The notes: generated by a model not told the origin, from the letters alone. Shown: positions 16,521 to 26,813, numbered from the stretch's first letter. The stretch: DNA of 64,000 bases from Arthrobacter sunyaminii (GCF_018866305.1 NZ_CP076456.1:310001-374000); one strand, 5' to 3'. Made by a program: numbers and translations.

Positions 16521-17435
16521 TTAAATCCGGCTGGCCTTGGGGGCGAATGCCAGAGAGAGACGGCTGCGGTACTGAACGGGCTGCCTCGTCAAAGGGTCAA
16601 CAAATTCCACGGACCGGGCAAGCAACTGAAGGGGCCGGTCATAGTCATCCGGCGCCTGCGGCAGCAGCTCGGGGTAGAAGGAATCATTAAGGATCCCGAT
16701 TCCCTGAGATGCCATATGCACCCGCAGCTGGTGTGTCTTGCCCGTGTGCGGCTGGAGGCGGTAGCGGCCAACGCCGTCGTGCGCCTCCAGGAGTTCGATG
16801 CGCGTTTCGGCATTGGGTTCCCCCTCCACTTCCTGCGCCAGCAGGTAGGTGCGCGACTTGATCATGCGGCTTCGCACAACTCGGGGCAGTTCGAGGTCGT
16901 CGCGGACCGGAGCGACGGCCTCATATTCTTTGCTGATCCGACGCTTTTCAAACAGGGTCTGATACTTTCCACGGGTTTCCGGATTGGTTGAAAACAGGAG
17001 CACCCCTGCAGTCATCCGGTCCAGGCGGTGCATGGGAATGAGATCCGGAATGTCCAGCTGCACGCGAAGGCGAACCAGCGCAGACTCGGCCACGTACATG
17101 CCTCCGGGCGTGGTGGGCAGAAAATGGGGTTTGTCGACCACCAGCAGGTTCTCGTCCTGGTGCAGGACGTTGATTTCCACCGGGAGCCGTTGTTCGGGCG
17201 GCAGTTCCCGGTAATACCAAATGAAGGTGTGCTCGTGCAGTGGAGTCTCCTGGGTCAGCGGAATACCGCCCAAACCCACAACCTCGCCGCGGGCAAACCG
17301 GTCGGCAATGCCCTCCGGGTCGACATGGCCAAACCGGGACAAAACGTAGTCCATGGCCGTCTTCCAGGGACCGTCATCCGGCAGCCGCAGGCGGGTGGCA
17401 TTCACGCCGTTGCGTACGGGAAGGGGAGATTGCAT
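16521..17435 (-). CDS. RluA-family pseudouridine synthase
   Basis: Protein of 304 residues that converts uridine to pseudouridine in rRNA or tRNA. The catalytic motif HRLDRMTAGVL is at residues 136-146 with Asp139 as nucleophile. VDKPHFLPTTPGG and the C-terminal HTGKTHQLRVHMAS are also family signatures. No S4 domain precedes it, although an RFARGEVVGLGG stretch has S4-like character. The ATG at 17435 follows a GGG-rich spacer. Target base not predictable. Confidence 0.88.
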   Translation of the reverse strand: MQSPLPVRNGVNATRLRLPDDGPWKTAMDYVLSRFGHVDPEGIADRFARGEVVGLGGIPLTQETPLHEHTFIWYYRELPPEQRLPVEINVLHQDENLLVVDKPHFLPTTPGGMYVAESALVRLRVQLDIPDLIPMHRLDRMTAGVLLFSTNPETRGKYQTLFEKRRISKEYEAVAPVRDDLELPRVVRSRMIKSRTYLLAQEVEGEPNAETRIELLEAHDGVGRYRLQPHTGKTHQLRVHMASQGIGILNDSFYPELLPQAPDDYDRPLQLLARSVEFVDPLTRQPVQYRSRLSLAFAPKASRI

Positions 17436-17538
17436 CACCCTTCCAGAGTACCGAGGCGTGGAATCGTTCCATGACGCGGGGCGCCGGGGGACCGGGACAG
17501 CAGCGGCGGCAAACGCAGCTTTCGGCTGCGACTGGCTT

Positions 17539-18357
17539 TTATGTAGCCGGCGCGGAGGAGGCCGCTGCCGCCGGCTGGCAATGCGGGCAGTAGTACAGGT
17601 CCCGCAGCTCCAGTGCGTTGTCGCCGACAAGTTCGTGGGCCACCTTTGTTCCGCAGCGGAGGCAGCCGCGGGTTTCCCTGTTATAGACCCAGAGAGGATC
17701 TCCGCCCATGTTTCCGGTGGTGATCCTGCGGCTTCGCGTTTTGTTGGCTTCCAGCAGCCGCTTGGACAGATCGATGATCCTCGGCAGATTCCGCACCTCC
17801 CCGACGGGGGTCAACGGATGGACTCCGGCGAGGAAACAGATCTCGCAGCGGTAGACGTTGCCGATCCCGGCGAGGTTGCGCTGATCCAGTAATGCCAGTC
17901 CGATAGGCCGCTCCGGGACGGACTCAATCCGCCGCAGTGCCTCTGCTGCGTCCCAGTCCGGTCCCAGGAGATCGGGACCAAGGTAGCCGACGGCGTCGTT
18001 CTCCTCCGAGCGCGGTAGGACACGAAGGAAACCAAGATCGAAGCCGACCACCTGTTTTTGAGCCGTCTCCAGGACGCAGCGTGCCTTGAACGCCGGACGG
18101 CGCCATCGCTGGCCACGCTCGTAAACGTGCCAGAGGCCCTCCATCTTGAGGTGGGAATGCAGGATCCAGCCGCTGTCTGCATCGTCCAGCCGGATCAGCA
18201 GATGCTTGCCGCGCGCGACGACGTCGGTAACTGTGCGGCCCGTGAAATCCGTCGTGGCGAACTTGGGTACGCGGATGTCACATTTGGTCAGGGTTTGGCC
18301 GGCCAGCGCGGTGTTGAGTTCGCGGGCTGCCCGCCAGACTGTATCGCCTTCAGGCAT
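17539..18357 (-). CDS. Fpg/Nei-family DNA glycosylase (actinobacterial Nei type)
   Basis: Base-excision repair glycosylase/AP lyase of 272 residues. The start MPEGDTVWRAA gives Pro2 (Schiff-base nucleophile) and Glu3; the Nei-type D-T-V follows. A Lys in VVARGKHLLIR fits the conserved beta-hairpin lysine, LDQRNLAGIGNVYRCEICF is the H2TH motif, and a C-terminal zinc finger (CLRCG...CPHC) closes the protein. It removes oxidised pyrimidines in homologues. It sits 23 bp downstream of lhr on the same strand, so the two are probably co-transcribed. Tail of Ala residues is unremarkable. Confidence 0.88.
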   Translation of the reverse strand: MPEGDTVWRAARELNTALAGQTLTKCDIRVPKFATTDFTGRTVTDVVARGKHLLIRLDDADSGWILHSHLKMEGLWHVYERGQRWRRPAFKARCVLETAQKQVVGFDLGFLRVLPRSEENDAVGYLGPDLLGPDWDAAEALRRIESVPERPIGLALLDQRNLAGIGNVYRCEICFLAGVHPLTPVGEVRNLPRIIDLSKRLLEANKTRSRRITTGNMGGDPLWVYNRETRGCLRCGTKVAHELVGDNALELRDLYYCPHCQPAAAASSAPAT

Positions 18358-18380
18358 GCTGTCCTCCGTGTCCGTTGACG

Positions 18381-21300
18381 TTAGACACGGTAACGCAGTC
18401 CTTTCGGCGTGGTGTAGAAACCTGCTTTGGTCAGGGCACGGGCAGCTTCCGTGTCGAGGACGTCCTGGCCGTTGACCTTCTCGATGGCCATCTTTTCCGC
18501 AGCACCCCGGCGAATAATGTCCACCAGAGCTGCGGCGGAAAGCTCCAGTGCCGCCGGATCCTCCGTGAAGGTCAACAGGGTTTTTCCTCCCCGCTCTGCA
18601 TACAGGGTCAGATTTCCGTCGACCAGCACCACCAGCGCGCCCGCCTTGCGTCCGGGCCGGTGGCCGCCGTCGAGGGTTGGCCACGGAAGGGCCGCACCAA
18701 ACGGATTTGCCGGATCAGTTGCCGCCAGCGCCACCGCTGACGGTTCAGGTTTGCGCAGCTGGGAGTCTTCCGAAAAGGACCGCAGCCGATCCACGGTGGC
18801 AGGGACGGCAAACTGCGCAGCACCGAGTTGTTCAATAAAGTACCCGCGGCGGCAGCGGCCCATTTCTTCAAGCCGGGCGAGCACGCGGTACAACAGGGCG
18901 AACCCGCCCGGTGTGCCCTCACTGGCAACCGATCCCCGGGTGACAACGCCGTAGCGGTCCAGCAGCAGTTCGGCTGTGGCATGGGCGGAGATGGTGGTGT
19001 CCTGCTCCACCGCGGGCAGCATGCTCCAGCGCCCGGCGACGAGCGGAGGAGAGTTGCGCAGCGCGGAGGGCTGGTTGCCGGCAGCCAGGCGCATGGAGCT
19101 TCCGGTGAGGGAGGCGCCCGGAGCACGGCCCAGCCTGCCCAGCCGGGCAGTGCGTGCACGGGGTGTCGCGGCGCGTTGTTTGTGCGCCGTTTTTCCTCCG
19201 GAGAGCAGGGACCGGACCGGGGTGAAAGTGTCGTTGCTGATCCTTCCCGCCCACACCAGATCCCACAGGGCGCTGATGACGTTGGCATCAGAAGATTCGG
19301 CCCCGTTGGCGGCCAGGCCGTCGACCAGCTGCCGGAAGAAGTACGCTCCGCCGCCGGACAGCAGATCCAACAGTTGCTGCTGTTGGTCCGAGGGGACAAA
19401 ATCCGGTGCGGGATTGAGCGTCAGCGGAGCGTTTTCGGCCAAATGCAGCGCAATCCAGCCGTCGTTCCCGGGCAGGGAACCGGTCCCTGACCAGAGGACC
19501 TCACCGGTGGCGGTAAGTTCGTCCAGCATGGAGGGGACGTAATTCCGGATCCGTGATCCGAGAATGAGGGGTTCCCAGGCAGATGCGGGAATGGGGACGC
19601 CGGAGAGCTGGTCTATCACGGTGGCAACCCCGTCGAGCCCGCGCAGGGAAGAGCCCACATTCTGCCAGGCAGGAAGGAAGCGGGCATAGGTCGCCGGATC
19701 CACCGGTTCCACTTCTGAACGCAGCGCGGCGAGGGACCGCCGGCGCAGGCGGCGCAGCACCTCGACGTCGCACCATTCAGTGCCGGCTGGAGTACCGGGA
19801 ACCGTGATGACAGCGCCGGGTGTTTGGTCCACGCCGGCCGCAGCGTCCAGGATTTGGGTTTCGGCCGGGCGGAACTCACCTTCAACAATGCGCCCTTCAC
19901 CGGCCAGCCGCTGCAGAGTGGTGGTGACGACGGCGACGCCCAGTCCCAGCCGCGTTGCGGCTTCTGCGGCGGTAAAGGGGCCGTGGGTGCGTGCGTAGCG
20001 GCCAATCAGGTCGCCCAGGGGATCAGCCACCGGTTCGATGAAGGCCAGCGGGACGCCCATCGGCAACGGCACGCCCAGGGCATCGCGCAGACGGGCGGCA
20101 TCCTCGATGGCGGCATAGCGCTGCTGCCCGGCCACGCCGACTTTCAGCGCACGGTTGGACCGGACCAGCTGTTCCAGCAGGTCGAGGGCATTGTGCACCC
20201 CGGCGCCGATGTCATCCGAGGTGCTTTCGGTCTGGTCCGCTTCATTGGGCTGCAGCCGGGCAGCAACTTCGGGAGCGGTCAAAGGCCCCAGCAGCCGAAG
20301 CAAATCGGCGACACCTTCGACACCCCGGACCCGGCGATCCTCGGCCAGCCGCTGCAGCTCCCGCTCAGTCTGGGCGATGATCCGCGCGTCCAGAAGTTCG
20401 CGCAGTTCGGCCCGGCCGAGCAACTCATTGAGCAGGGTCGGATCCAGCGACAGCGCGGCAGCACGCCGCTCCGCCAGCGGAGAGTCACCCTCGTACAGGA
20501 AAGCACCGACGTAGCCGAAGAGAAGCGACCGGGCAAAGGGCGACGGCGAGGGCGTGGTGGTTTCCACCAGCCGGATCTCCCGGCGCTCGATTCCGGCGGC
20601 AATGTCTTTCAAAGCAGGCAGGTCGTAAACGTCCTGAAGGCATTCGCGCACGGTTTCCAGCACGATGGGAAACGTCGGGTATTTCTTGGCGACGTCCAGC
20701 AACTGTGCGGACCGCTGCCGCTGCTGCCACAGGGGTGTCCGTTTTCCGGGATTCTGCCGCGGCAGCAGCAGGGCGCGCGCCGCACATTCACGGAAACGAG
20801 AGGCGAACAATGCCGATCCGCCCACTTCTGCGGTCACAATCGAGTCCAGCTCATCCGCGTCGAAGATGAACAGCTCTGCCCCCGGCGGTTCATCCTCCAT
20901 CAGGGGCACCCGCAGCACGATGCCGTCGTCGGAGGCCATCGCCGAGCCGTCCAGTCCGTAACGCTGATGAAGCCGGGCGCCGACGGCGAGGGCCCAGGGT
21001 GCATGGACGGGCATGCCGTACGGGCTGTGCAGGACCACCCGCCAGTCGCCGAGCTCATCGTGAAAACGCTCCACCACCAGCGACCTGTCATTGGGCACCA
21101 CATCGGTGGCCTGCTGCTGTTCCCGCAGGTAGGTCATCAGGTTGCCCGCAGCCCAGTCATCGAGCCCGACGGCGGCCAGCCGTTTGGCGGCGGTCTCGTC
21201 ATCGGCGCCGGACATTTCACGGACAAAGCCGCCCAGTGCCCGGCCCAGCTCCACCGGCCGGCCGAGGGAATCTCCCCGCCAGAACGGCAGCTTTCCGGGC

Positions 21301-23402
21301 TGCCCGAACGCAGGGGAAACGAGCACCCGGTCATGGGTGATGTCTTCAATCCGCCAGCTGGTGGCTCCCAGGGCAAAAACGTCGCCCACCCGGGATTCGT
21401 AGACCATCTCCTCATCGAGTTCCCCAACGCGGCGGCTGTTCTTGCCTTCGGAGTCGCCCACCAAATACACGCCGAACAATCCGCGGTCCGGAATGGTGCC
21501 GCCGGAGGTCACGGCCAAACGCTGCGCGCCGGGTCTCCCGGTGATGGTGCCTTCGGTGCGGTCCCAGACGATGCGCGGCCGCAGTTCCGCAAACTCGTCG
21601 GATGGATAGCGTCCCGCCAGCAGGTCCAAAGTGGCGTCAAAGGCTGAGCGCGGCAGGCCGGCGAAAGGCGCGGACCGGCGGACGACGTCGAACCATTCCT
21701 CCACGTCAATGGAGCCGAGGGCGGACGCGGCCACCGTTTGCTGGGCAAGGATGTCCAGAGGGTTCGCAGGGATGTACAGGGGTTCGATCTGTCCGGCCAG
21801 CATCCGCTCGGCGACAACCGCCGTGTTCAGCAGGTCTCCGCGGTGTTTGGGGAACATGACGCCTTGGGACGTCTCGCCCACCTGGTGTCCTGCCCGTCCC
21901 ACCCGCTGCAGGCCACTGGCCACTGACGGCGGCGATTCAACCTGGATGACCAGGTCCACGGCACCCATGTCGATGCCCAGTTCCAGGGAGCTGGTGGCCA
22001 CGACGCAGCGCAGCCGTCCGGATTTGAGGTCATCCTCAATCAGCGCCCGCTGGTCCTTGGACACTGAGCCGTGGTGGGCGCGGGCAAGAACCGGATTGTC
22101 ATCATCAACGGCAACCTGGTCCGGCTGGCGGTAGCGGATGGATACGCCAGCCTGAGCCATGAGCTGGGCCGGCGGACGTGCTGTGGGGAGGTCCGAAGAC
22201 CCGGTGGACCCAGGGGCCGGTTCAGACCCAGCGGCCGGTTCAGACCCAGCCACAGTTTCGAACGCGGCGGGAGCATCAGCCCCAGCGTTGGAGCCGGCAC
22301 CCTCTGTGCCGGTTGCCGCTGCAGACAGCGACAGGGCGGATGCTTCCAGACGGTAGGCGTGAATTTCGTTGAGCCGTGCGGTCAGCCGTTCCGCCAACCG
22401 GCGGGAATTGGCGAACACTATGGTGGAGCGGTTCGTTTCGATGAGGTCGACGATTCGCTCTTCGACGTGCGGCCAGATGCTTGCCTGCGGCGCGTACCCG
22501 CCCTCGATGGTGTCTTCCACGGCCGGCGCGCCGCCGAGATCGGACATGTCCTCGACGGGAACGGTCACGGTGATGTCCCAGGACTTCTTGGCTGCCGGAG
22601 CCACCACCTGCACGGGAGCGTTACCTCCCAGGAACCGCGCAACCGTCTCATGCGGCTCCACCGTTGCGGACAATCCGATCCGCTGGACCGGTTTGGGGAG
22701 CATGGCATCCAAGCGGGCCAAAGTAACTGCCAAATGTGCACCGCGCTTGGTGCCGGCAACCGCGTGCACTTCGTCGACAATGACGGTGTCCACCTCGGCC
22801 AGGGTTTCGCGTGCGCGGGACGTCAGCATAAGGAACAGCGATTCCGGCGTGGTGATGAGGATGTCCGGCGGCCTGGTGAGCAGGGTGCGGCGTTCGTTTT
22901 GGGGTGTGTCTCCCGACCGGACTCCGACGGTGATGGATGGTGCCGGGAGTCCCAGCCGCTTGGCTGTCTGGGTAATGCCGATCAATGGGGAGCGCAGGTT
23001 TCGCTCCACATCCACACCGAGGGCCTTCAGCGGCGATATGTACAGAACCTTGGTTTTGCGTTTCGGTACAGCATTCCGTTTGCGTGCGGGCGCTTTGGCG
23101 CCGTGCTCAGCCACGGGCGCGGCGAGGACTGGTTCGGTGGCGGGGACATGAGCTGCGGCTGCGCCCGCTGAAGATTCACCGCCCGCAGCCGAGGCAATAA
23201 AACTGTCCAGCGCCCACAGGAAGGCAGCCAAGGTTTTGCCCGAACCTGTGGGTGCCACTACCAGGGCGTTGGCACCCTTGGAGATGGCGTCCCAAGCTCC
23301 GGTTTGTGCGGCTGTCGGCGCGTCGAAAGCGCCCTCGAACCACTCTCTGGTGGCGGGGGTGAACTTCTGCAGAACCGAAGCTCCGGATGTCATGTGAACC
23401 AT
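18381..23402 (-). CDS. lhr: Lhr-family ATP-dependent DNA helicase
   Basis: Large helicase-related protein of about 1673 residues. Walker A APTGSGKT is at about residues 50-57, then VDEVHAV (motif II), LSATVEPH (motif III), LELGIDMGAVDLVIQVESP and GRAGHQVGE (motifs V/VI). The Lhr-core and a long C-terminal region follow. In mycobacteria Lhr is a 3'-5' translocase with repair roles. A Pro/Ser/Glu-rich insertion (about residues 370-425) lies between the RecA domains and contains a short repeat. Start is ambiguous: GTG 23423, ATG 23402 or ATG 23393; 23402 is used. Confidence 0.9.
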   Translation of the reverse strand: MVHMTSGASVLQKFTPATREWFEGAFDAPTAAQTGAWDAISKGANALVVAPTGSGKTLAAFLWALDSFIASAAGGESSAGAAAAHVPATEPVLAAPVAEHGAKAPARKRNAVPKRKTKVLYISPLKALGVDVERNLRSPLIGITQTAKRLGLPAPSITVGVRSGDTPQNERRTLLTRPPDILITTPESLFLMLTSRARETLAEVDTVIVDEVHAVAGTKRGAHLAVTLARLDAMLPKPVQRIGLSATVEPHETVARFLGGNAPVQVVAPAAKKSWDITVTVPVEDMSDLGGAPAVEDTIEGGYAPQASIWPHVEERIVDLIETNRSTIVFANSRRLAERLTARLNEIHAYRLEASALSLSAAATGTEGAGSNAGADAPAAFETVAGSEPAAGSEPAPGSTGSSDLPTARPPAQLMAQAGVSIRYRQPDQVAVDDDNPVLARAHHGSVSKDQRALIEDDLKSGRLRCVVATSSLELGIDMGAVDLVIQVESPPSVASGLQRVGRAGHQVGETSQGVMFPKHRGDLLNTAVVAERMLAGQIEPLYIPANPLDILAQQTVAASALGSIDVEEWFDVVRRSAPFAGLPRSAFDATLDLLAGRYPSDEFAELRPRIVWDRTEGTITGRPGAQRLAVTSGGTIPDRGLFGVYLVGDSEGKNSRRVGELDEEMVYESRVGDVFALGATSWRIEDITHDRVLVSPAFGQPGKLPFWRGDSLGRPVELGRALGGFVREMSGADDETAAKRLAAVGLDDWAAGNLMTYLREQQQATDVVPNDRSLVVERFHDELGDWRVVLHSPYGMPVHAPWALAVGARLHQRYGLDGSAMASDDGIVLRVPLMEDEPPGAELFIFDADELDSIVTAEVGGSALFASRFRECAARALLLPRQNPGKRTPLWQQRQRSAQLLDVAKKYPTFPIVLETVRECLQDVYDLPALKDIAAGIERREIRLVETTTPSPSPFARSLLFGYVGAFLYEGDSPLAERRAAALSLDPTLLNELLGRAELRELLDARIIAQTERELQRLAEDRRVRGVEGVADLLRLLGPLTAPEVAARLQPNEADQTESTSDDIGAGVHNALDLLEQLVRSNRALKVGVAGQQRYAAIEDAARLRDALGVPLPMGVPLAFIEPVADPLGDLIGRYARTHGPFTAAEAATRLGLGVAVVTTTLQRLAGEGRIVEGEFRPAETQILDAAAGVDQTPGAVITVPGTPAGTEWCDVEVLRRLRRRSLAALRSEVEPVDPATYARFLPAWQNVGSSLRGLDGVATVIDQLSGVPIPASAWEPLILGSRIRNYVPSMLDELTATGEVLWSGTGSLPGNDGWIALHLAENAPLTLNPAPDFVPSDQQQQLLDLLSGGGAYFFRQLVDGLAANGAESSDANVISALWDLVWAGRISNDTFTPVRSLLSGGKTAHKQRAATPRARTARLGRLGRAPGASLTGSSMRLAAGNQPSALRNSPPLVAGRWSMLPAVEQDTTISAHATAELLLDRYGVVTRGSVASEGTPGGFALLYRVLARLEEMGRCRRGYFIEQLGAAQFAVPATVDRLRSFSEDSQLRKPEPSAVALAATDPANPFGAALPWPTLDGGHRPGRKAGALVVLVDGNLTLYAERGGKTLLTFTEDPAALELSAAALVDIIRRGAAEKMAIEKVNGQDVLDTEAARALTKAGFYTTPKGLRYRV
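22215..22250. repeat. 18-bp in-frame tandem repeat inside lhr
   Basis: The unit ggccggttcagacccagc occurs twice in direct succession (22215-22232, 22233-22250). It encodes the low-complexity AGSEP linker of the helicase. In-frame copy-number change would be tolerated. Confidence 0.75.
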
Positions 23403-23465
23403 TGTTCCGCACGGGCCTGACACTTGCGGCTTCCGCGGTGCAGTTTGGCTGCAGGCCGAATTCGC

Positions 23466-25238
23466 TCAGCTTGCGGAGCGGCGGGAGGGAACATCCGCCA
23501 CCGATGAACGGAAGTACACGTTGCGCAGAGGCACCCGGTCAGGATCCACATACGCCGGCGGAACGAACCAGGGAACACCGGCTCTTACCCTGATCTTCCA
23601 ATTCTCTTTGTGTACCTCATGATGGTGGTGGGAGCACAAGAGGACGCCGTTGTCCGTTGATGTTGGACCACCGCGGTTCCAATAGCGGATGTGGTGGGCT
23701 TCGGTCCACGGGCCGGGAATGCTGCAGCCGGGAAAAGCGCATCCTCCGTCCCGGGCATGGAGAGCTCTGCGCATATGCGGCGGGAACAGGCGTTGCGCCC
23801 GTCCAACATCCAGGATCCGGCCTTCACCCGAGAGCACAACGGGCAGCATCTCCGCGTCGCAAGCGAGTTCTCTGACGGTGGCCGCCGCCACCGGGCCGGT
23901 GAAGGCAAAGGAACCTGGACTGACTGTTTCCGGATCCTTTGTCTGCGGCGGAGTCTTCTTCCCCGCCCGGATGTTCATGGAATCCAAACCCTTGACGACT
24001 GATCCGTATTTGAAGTCCTTCAACAGGGACGGCGCATCAATAGTCACCATGACCTGAGGGCGCAGCCCGCCGCTGGAAGGAACGCCGCCCGTGGCCAAAG
24101 CGGCCTTGGCCACAGCGATCAGCCCGCTAAGAAGCCGCTGGGGACGGGTCCGCCGATCCAGTCGAGATGAAGTCCCGGCATCAGGCACACTACCGTCGGC
24201 ATGCTCAGCCAACCCCGGGCCGGCATGCTCAGCCAACTCCGGGCCGGCTTGTTCGGGCCTGCGGCCGCCGGTGGCTGTCGCCGCCGCTGGTGCCGCATCC
24301 GACGCCCTGGGGCCGGCAACTGCATTCATCACGGTCAGGAGCGTTTCGTGCTGTTCAGCGGTGCAGTAGATGCTGAGATGGTTCAGCCCGTTCTTTTTTC
24401 GACCGGGGAACACCCCTTGGAAGCGGCGCAATTCATCATCGGAGGGTTCGGTTCCGTCCTGGTCTGCCAGCAATACCCATCGGCGCGCAGTTCGGGCGAG
24501 AAAGTCAGCGTCGTGCCGGCTCCCCAGGGACGCCAGATCCGACTCCATGGCTTCGGCGGTTTCGGTGCCGCTTCGCTGCCTCACCTGATCCACTGCCTCG
24601 GCAATGATGAGGGCGGACACGGACGAGATTTGACCGGCCGCTGCGGCTCCGGCCAGAACAGGCAAAGCGGCCGGAACGGGGTGCCCGCTGTTGCCGGAAG
24701 CCGGCAGCAGAACGGAAGCCAGTTTCAGACGCCGCTGTGCTTCGCCTCGGCTGATCCGCAACCGGCAGCGCATGTAGTCAGCAGTGGTGCGGAACTCGGC
24801 ACGGACTTTGCCGGCGGCCTGCTGAGCAGGTGAAACCGCCTCGGCCCAGGTGTTCTTCCAGGCTCCAGCTCCTTCGGCATGTTCAGCAACTGGTGGGTCC
24901 TCTTCTGTGAATGGTGCAGCAGGTGCACCAGCCGGACCGGTCGAGCCGAAGATTTCGGCAACCCGGTGGTTCTCCAAGGCCCCGGCACAGACGATCTGCA
25001 GGTAGTCCACGGACCGCGCCAGGGCTTCCACTTCGGCCGCGAATTGTGCCGTCTGGCCGATACTCATGAGGCCGCCCGCCTGAACAGACCCGCGGCATAG
25101 AGCACTCAACGCCTGTGCGGCATCCGTCAGCGACAGCAGGAACCCGGGTGGGCGGACGCAGTGAACAGAATCGTCGGCGTCAGCCCCTGATGCTTCCCCG
25201 GAGTCAGCCGCTGCTTCCGGCCGAAGGATCGTTTCCAT
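23466..25238 (-). CDS. DUF222 / HNH endonuclease domain protein
   Basis: Protein of 590 residues of the multi-copy actinobacterial DUF222-HNH type. The N-terminal DUF222 region is helical (about 60-250). The C-terminal HNH motif is GCAFPGCSIPGPWTEAHHIR plus NGVLLCSHHHHEVHKENW. A low-complexity Ala/Gly/His linker lies in the middle. The ATG at 25238 is preferred; the longer frame uses a TTG. These proteins are often associated with mobile introns or repeats, but individual functions are unknown; no adjacent recombination partner is visible. Confidence 0.82.
   Translation of the reverse strand: METILRPEAAADSGEASGADADDSVHCVRPPGFLLSLTDAAQALSALCRGSVQAGGLMSIGQTAQFAAEVEALARSVDYLQIVCAGALENHRVAEIFGSTGPAGAPAAPFTEEDPPVAEHAEGAGAWKNTWAEAVSPAQQAAGKVRAEFRTTADYMRCRLRISRGEAQRRLKLASVLLPASGNSGHPVPAALPVLAGAAAAGQISSVSALIIAEAVDQVRQRSGTETAEAMESDLASLGSRHDADFLARTARRWVLLADQDGTEPSDDELRRFQGVFPGRKKNGLNHLSIYCTAEQHETLLTVMNAVAGPRASDAAPAAATATGGRRPEQAGPELAEHAGPGLAEHADGSVPDAGTSSRLDRRTRPQRLLSGLIAVAKAALATGGVPSSGGLRPQVMVTIDAPSLLKDFKYGSVVKGLDSMNIRAGKKTPPQTKDPETVSPGSFAFTGPVAAATVRELACDAEMLPVVLSGEGRILDVGRAQRLFPPHMRRALHARDGGCAFPGCSIPGPWTEAHHIRYWNRGGPTSTDNGVLLCSHHHHEVHKENWKIRVRAGVPWFVPPAYVDPDRVPLRNVYFRSSVADVPSRRSAS
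24198..24245. repeat. 24-bp in-frame tandem repeat inside the HNH gene
   Basis: Unit ggcatgctcagccaaccccg.. occurs twice (24198-24221 and 24222-24245) with one mismatch, encoding the repeated Leu-Ala-Glu-His-Ala-Gly-Pro linker motif. Confidence 0.7.
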
Positions 25239-25345
25239 AAACCAATTTTCCGGTGCCTGGGCTGCCCGGTGAGAAAAGAAGCCATGGATGTGGACAAACA
25301 ATCCGGGGGCGTCGCCTGTGGAGGACGAGTGTCCGCCGTCGCGGC

Positions 25346-26071
25346 TTACCGCTTTTGCAGAGCTCCGATGCTCAGCAGCTCCACGTTGGGGTTCTCGCAG
25401 GCAAGAATCTCATGGGGGATCTCCAGTGCTTGGAGGTCTTCCGGAGGGTAGACGAGCAGCTTCGTTGCCTGATGGGGTTCGCAGTCCTCGCCATAGTTCT
25501 CGGCACGGGTTTCTTTCAGGTCAGCGACAACAGACTGCCCGGGTTCCAGAACAAACACCCCGCCGGGGTTGCCGTTTTCACCCGAGCGAACGGCTGCCGC
25601 GCCAATCTGCTCATTTGAGGTGTCGTCAACATAGGAGACCCCGGGGAAGCCGGCTGCTGATGCACAGGGAGCGGACGAGACATTCGTCAGGACCAGTGTG
25701 CGGTAGACGCTGCCTGCTGCTCCTCCGCCGATATTGTCCTCGACCTCACCGGCCAGATCGGCGGCAGCGCAGGTCTTGGGGCCAGTTGGTGACGCGGCTT
25801 CAGTTGAGTTGCCGGCTGTGGGTGCCGGAGCGCTGGAACCCGGGGACGCACTACCGGCTTCGCCCGTGGATGTTCCGGTGCTCGGCGATACCTCCGGGCT
25901 TTCGGAGGCAGCAGACGGCGACGGCGAGGCAGACGACGCGGTTTCCCCGCCGTCGGACGCGCAGCCGCTGACTACAAGAGCTGCCCCCAGTACGGCAGCG
26001 GCCAGCGGCCATAACTTTGTAGACGAGGATGGCTTTCTTGCTGACAACAATTTCCGCGACCGGGTATTCAT
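25346..26071 (-). CDS. DUF4232-type secreted lipoprotein
   Basis: Protein of 241 residues. The N-terminus is basic, followed by a hydrophobic segment and lipobox VVSGC at about residue 36, so it should be lipid-anchored outside the membrane. A Ser/Pro/Thr/Gly-rich linker (about 40-95) leads to a globular beta domain with TLVLTNVSSAPC, ending in the conserved ILACENPNVELL. This matches DUF4232-type lipoproteins of actinobacteria. The ATG at 26071 has GAAGGTG upstream. Role unknown. Confidence 0.72.
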   Translation of the reverse strand: MNTRSRKLLSARKPSSSTKLWPLAAAVLGAALVVSGCASDGGETASSASPSPSAASESPEVSPSTGTSTGEAGSASPGSSAPAPTAGNSTEAASPTGPKTCAAADLAGEVEDNIGGGAAGSVYRTLVLTNVSSAPCASAAGFPGVSYVDDTSNEQIGAAAVRSGENGNPGGVFVLEPGQSVVADLKETRAENYGEDCEPHQATKLLVYPPEDLQALEIPHEILACENPNVELLSIGALQKR

Positions 26072-26279
26072 AGGATCACCTTCTCCGCAAGGAGGGTACG
26101 GCGTCAATTAGGCTCCTCAGGCGCACTGATAATGACGCCGCAAACGTTACGCATTTCCTCATTGCCGCAGCTCGCCAATTTGCTCCAGCCCGCCAATTTG
26201 CCGCAGCGCGCCGGGCAGCCGCGAGCGGGCCGAGCTGCCGCGAAAAAATAGCGGGCAGTGATATTCGTGACGGCAGCGG

Positions 26280-26735
26280 TTATTCGTGGTGATAGGGTCG
26301 CCCGCCGGCGATCTCCTGGGCCCGGTACACCTGTTCCGCAAGGATCAGGCGGACCAGCTGGTGGGGGAAGACCAGAGGAGACAGCGACCAGATGAAATCA
26401 GCGCGGTCGTGCACGCTCTGGTCCACCCCGTAGGCGCCGCCGATAATCAATGTGACGTTACGGGAATTATCCAGGGGCTTTTGCAGGGTCTTTGCGAGCG
26501 CAGGAGAGGTAATGGCCTTGCCCCGTTCATCCAGCAAGATGACATAGTCGCTGCCCAGCTTGGCCAGCAGACGCTCAGATTCCTCCTTGCGGGCGGCATC
26601 TCCCTCCCGCGCGGAATGCGGAATGGAAACCCAGGTCAAATCAAAGGGCTTTTTCAGTCTCTTTTCGTAGCGGCGGATCCCATCCACCACCCAGTCTTCG
26701 TGCTTTCGGCCAACCATCAAAACGCGCAATGCCAT
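26280..26735 (-). CDS. rlmH: 23S rRNA pseudouridine(1915)-N3-methyltransferase RlmH
   Basis: SPOUT methyltransferase of 151 residues. Landmarks are MALRVLMVGRKHE, YVILLDERGKAITSPALA, the SAM-binding IGGAYGVD knot loop and the C-terminal LAEQVYRAQEIAGGRPYHHE, all diagnostic of RlmH. The usual length is about 155. It methylates pseudouridine 1915 in helix 69 of 23S rRNA. The ATG at 26735 has GGAG just upstream. It is divergent from the patatin gene, with 78 bp between starts. Confidence 0.92.
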   Translation of the reverse strand: MALRVLMVGRKHEDWVVDGIRRYEKRLKKPFDLTWVSIPHSAREGDAARKEESERLLAKLGSDYVILLDERGKAITSPALAKTLQKPLDNSRNVTLIIGGAYGVDQSVHDRADFIWSLSPLVFPHQLVRLILAEQVYRAQEIAGGRPYHHE

Positions 26736-26813
26736 GTCTCCATTGAATACCCCGGGCCGCGTGAGGGAAAAACGGGTGGCAGTACTCACCTGTCCCGGGC
26801 TTAGACTGCCCGC

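Noticed and set aside
19824..21647. A 607-codon plus-strand frame inside lhr
   Set aside because: Antisense to conserved helicase sequence; no start signal and no domain.
26172..26210. Repeated cgccaatttgc near rlmH as a CRISPR or phage repeat
   Set aside because: Only two short copies at one spacing, in an ordinary intergenic region.
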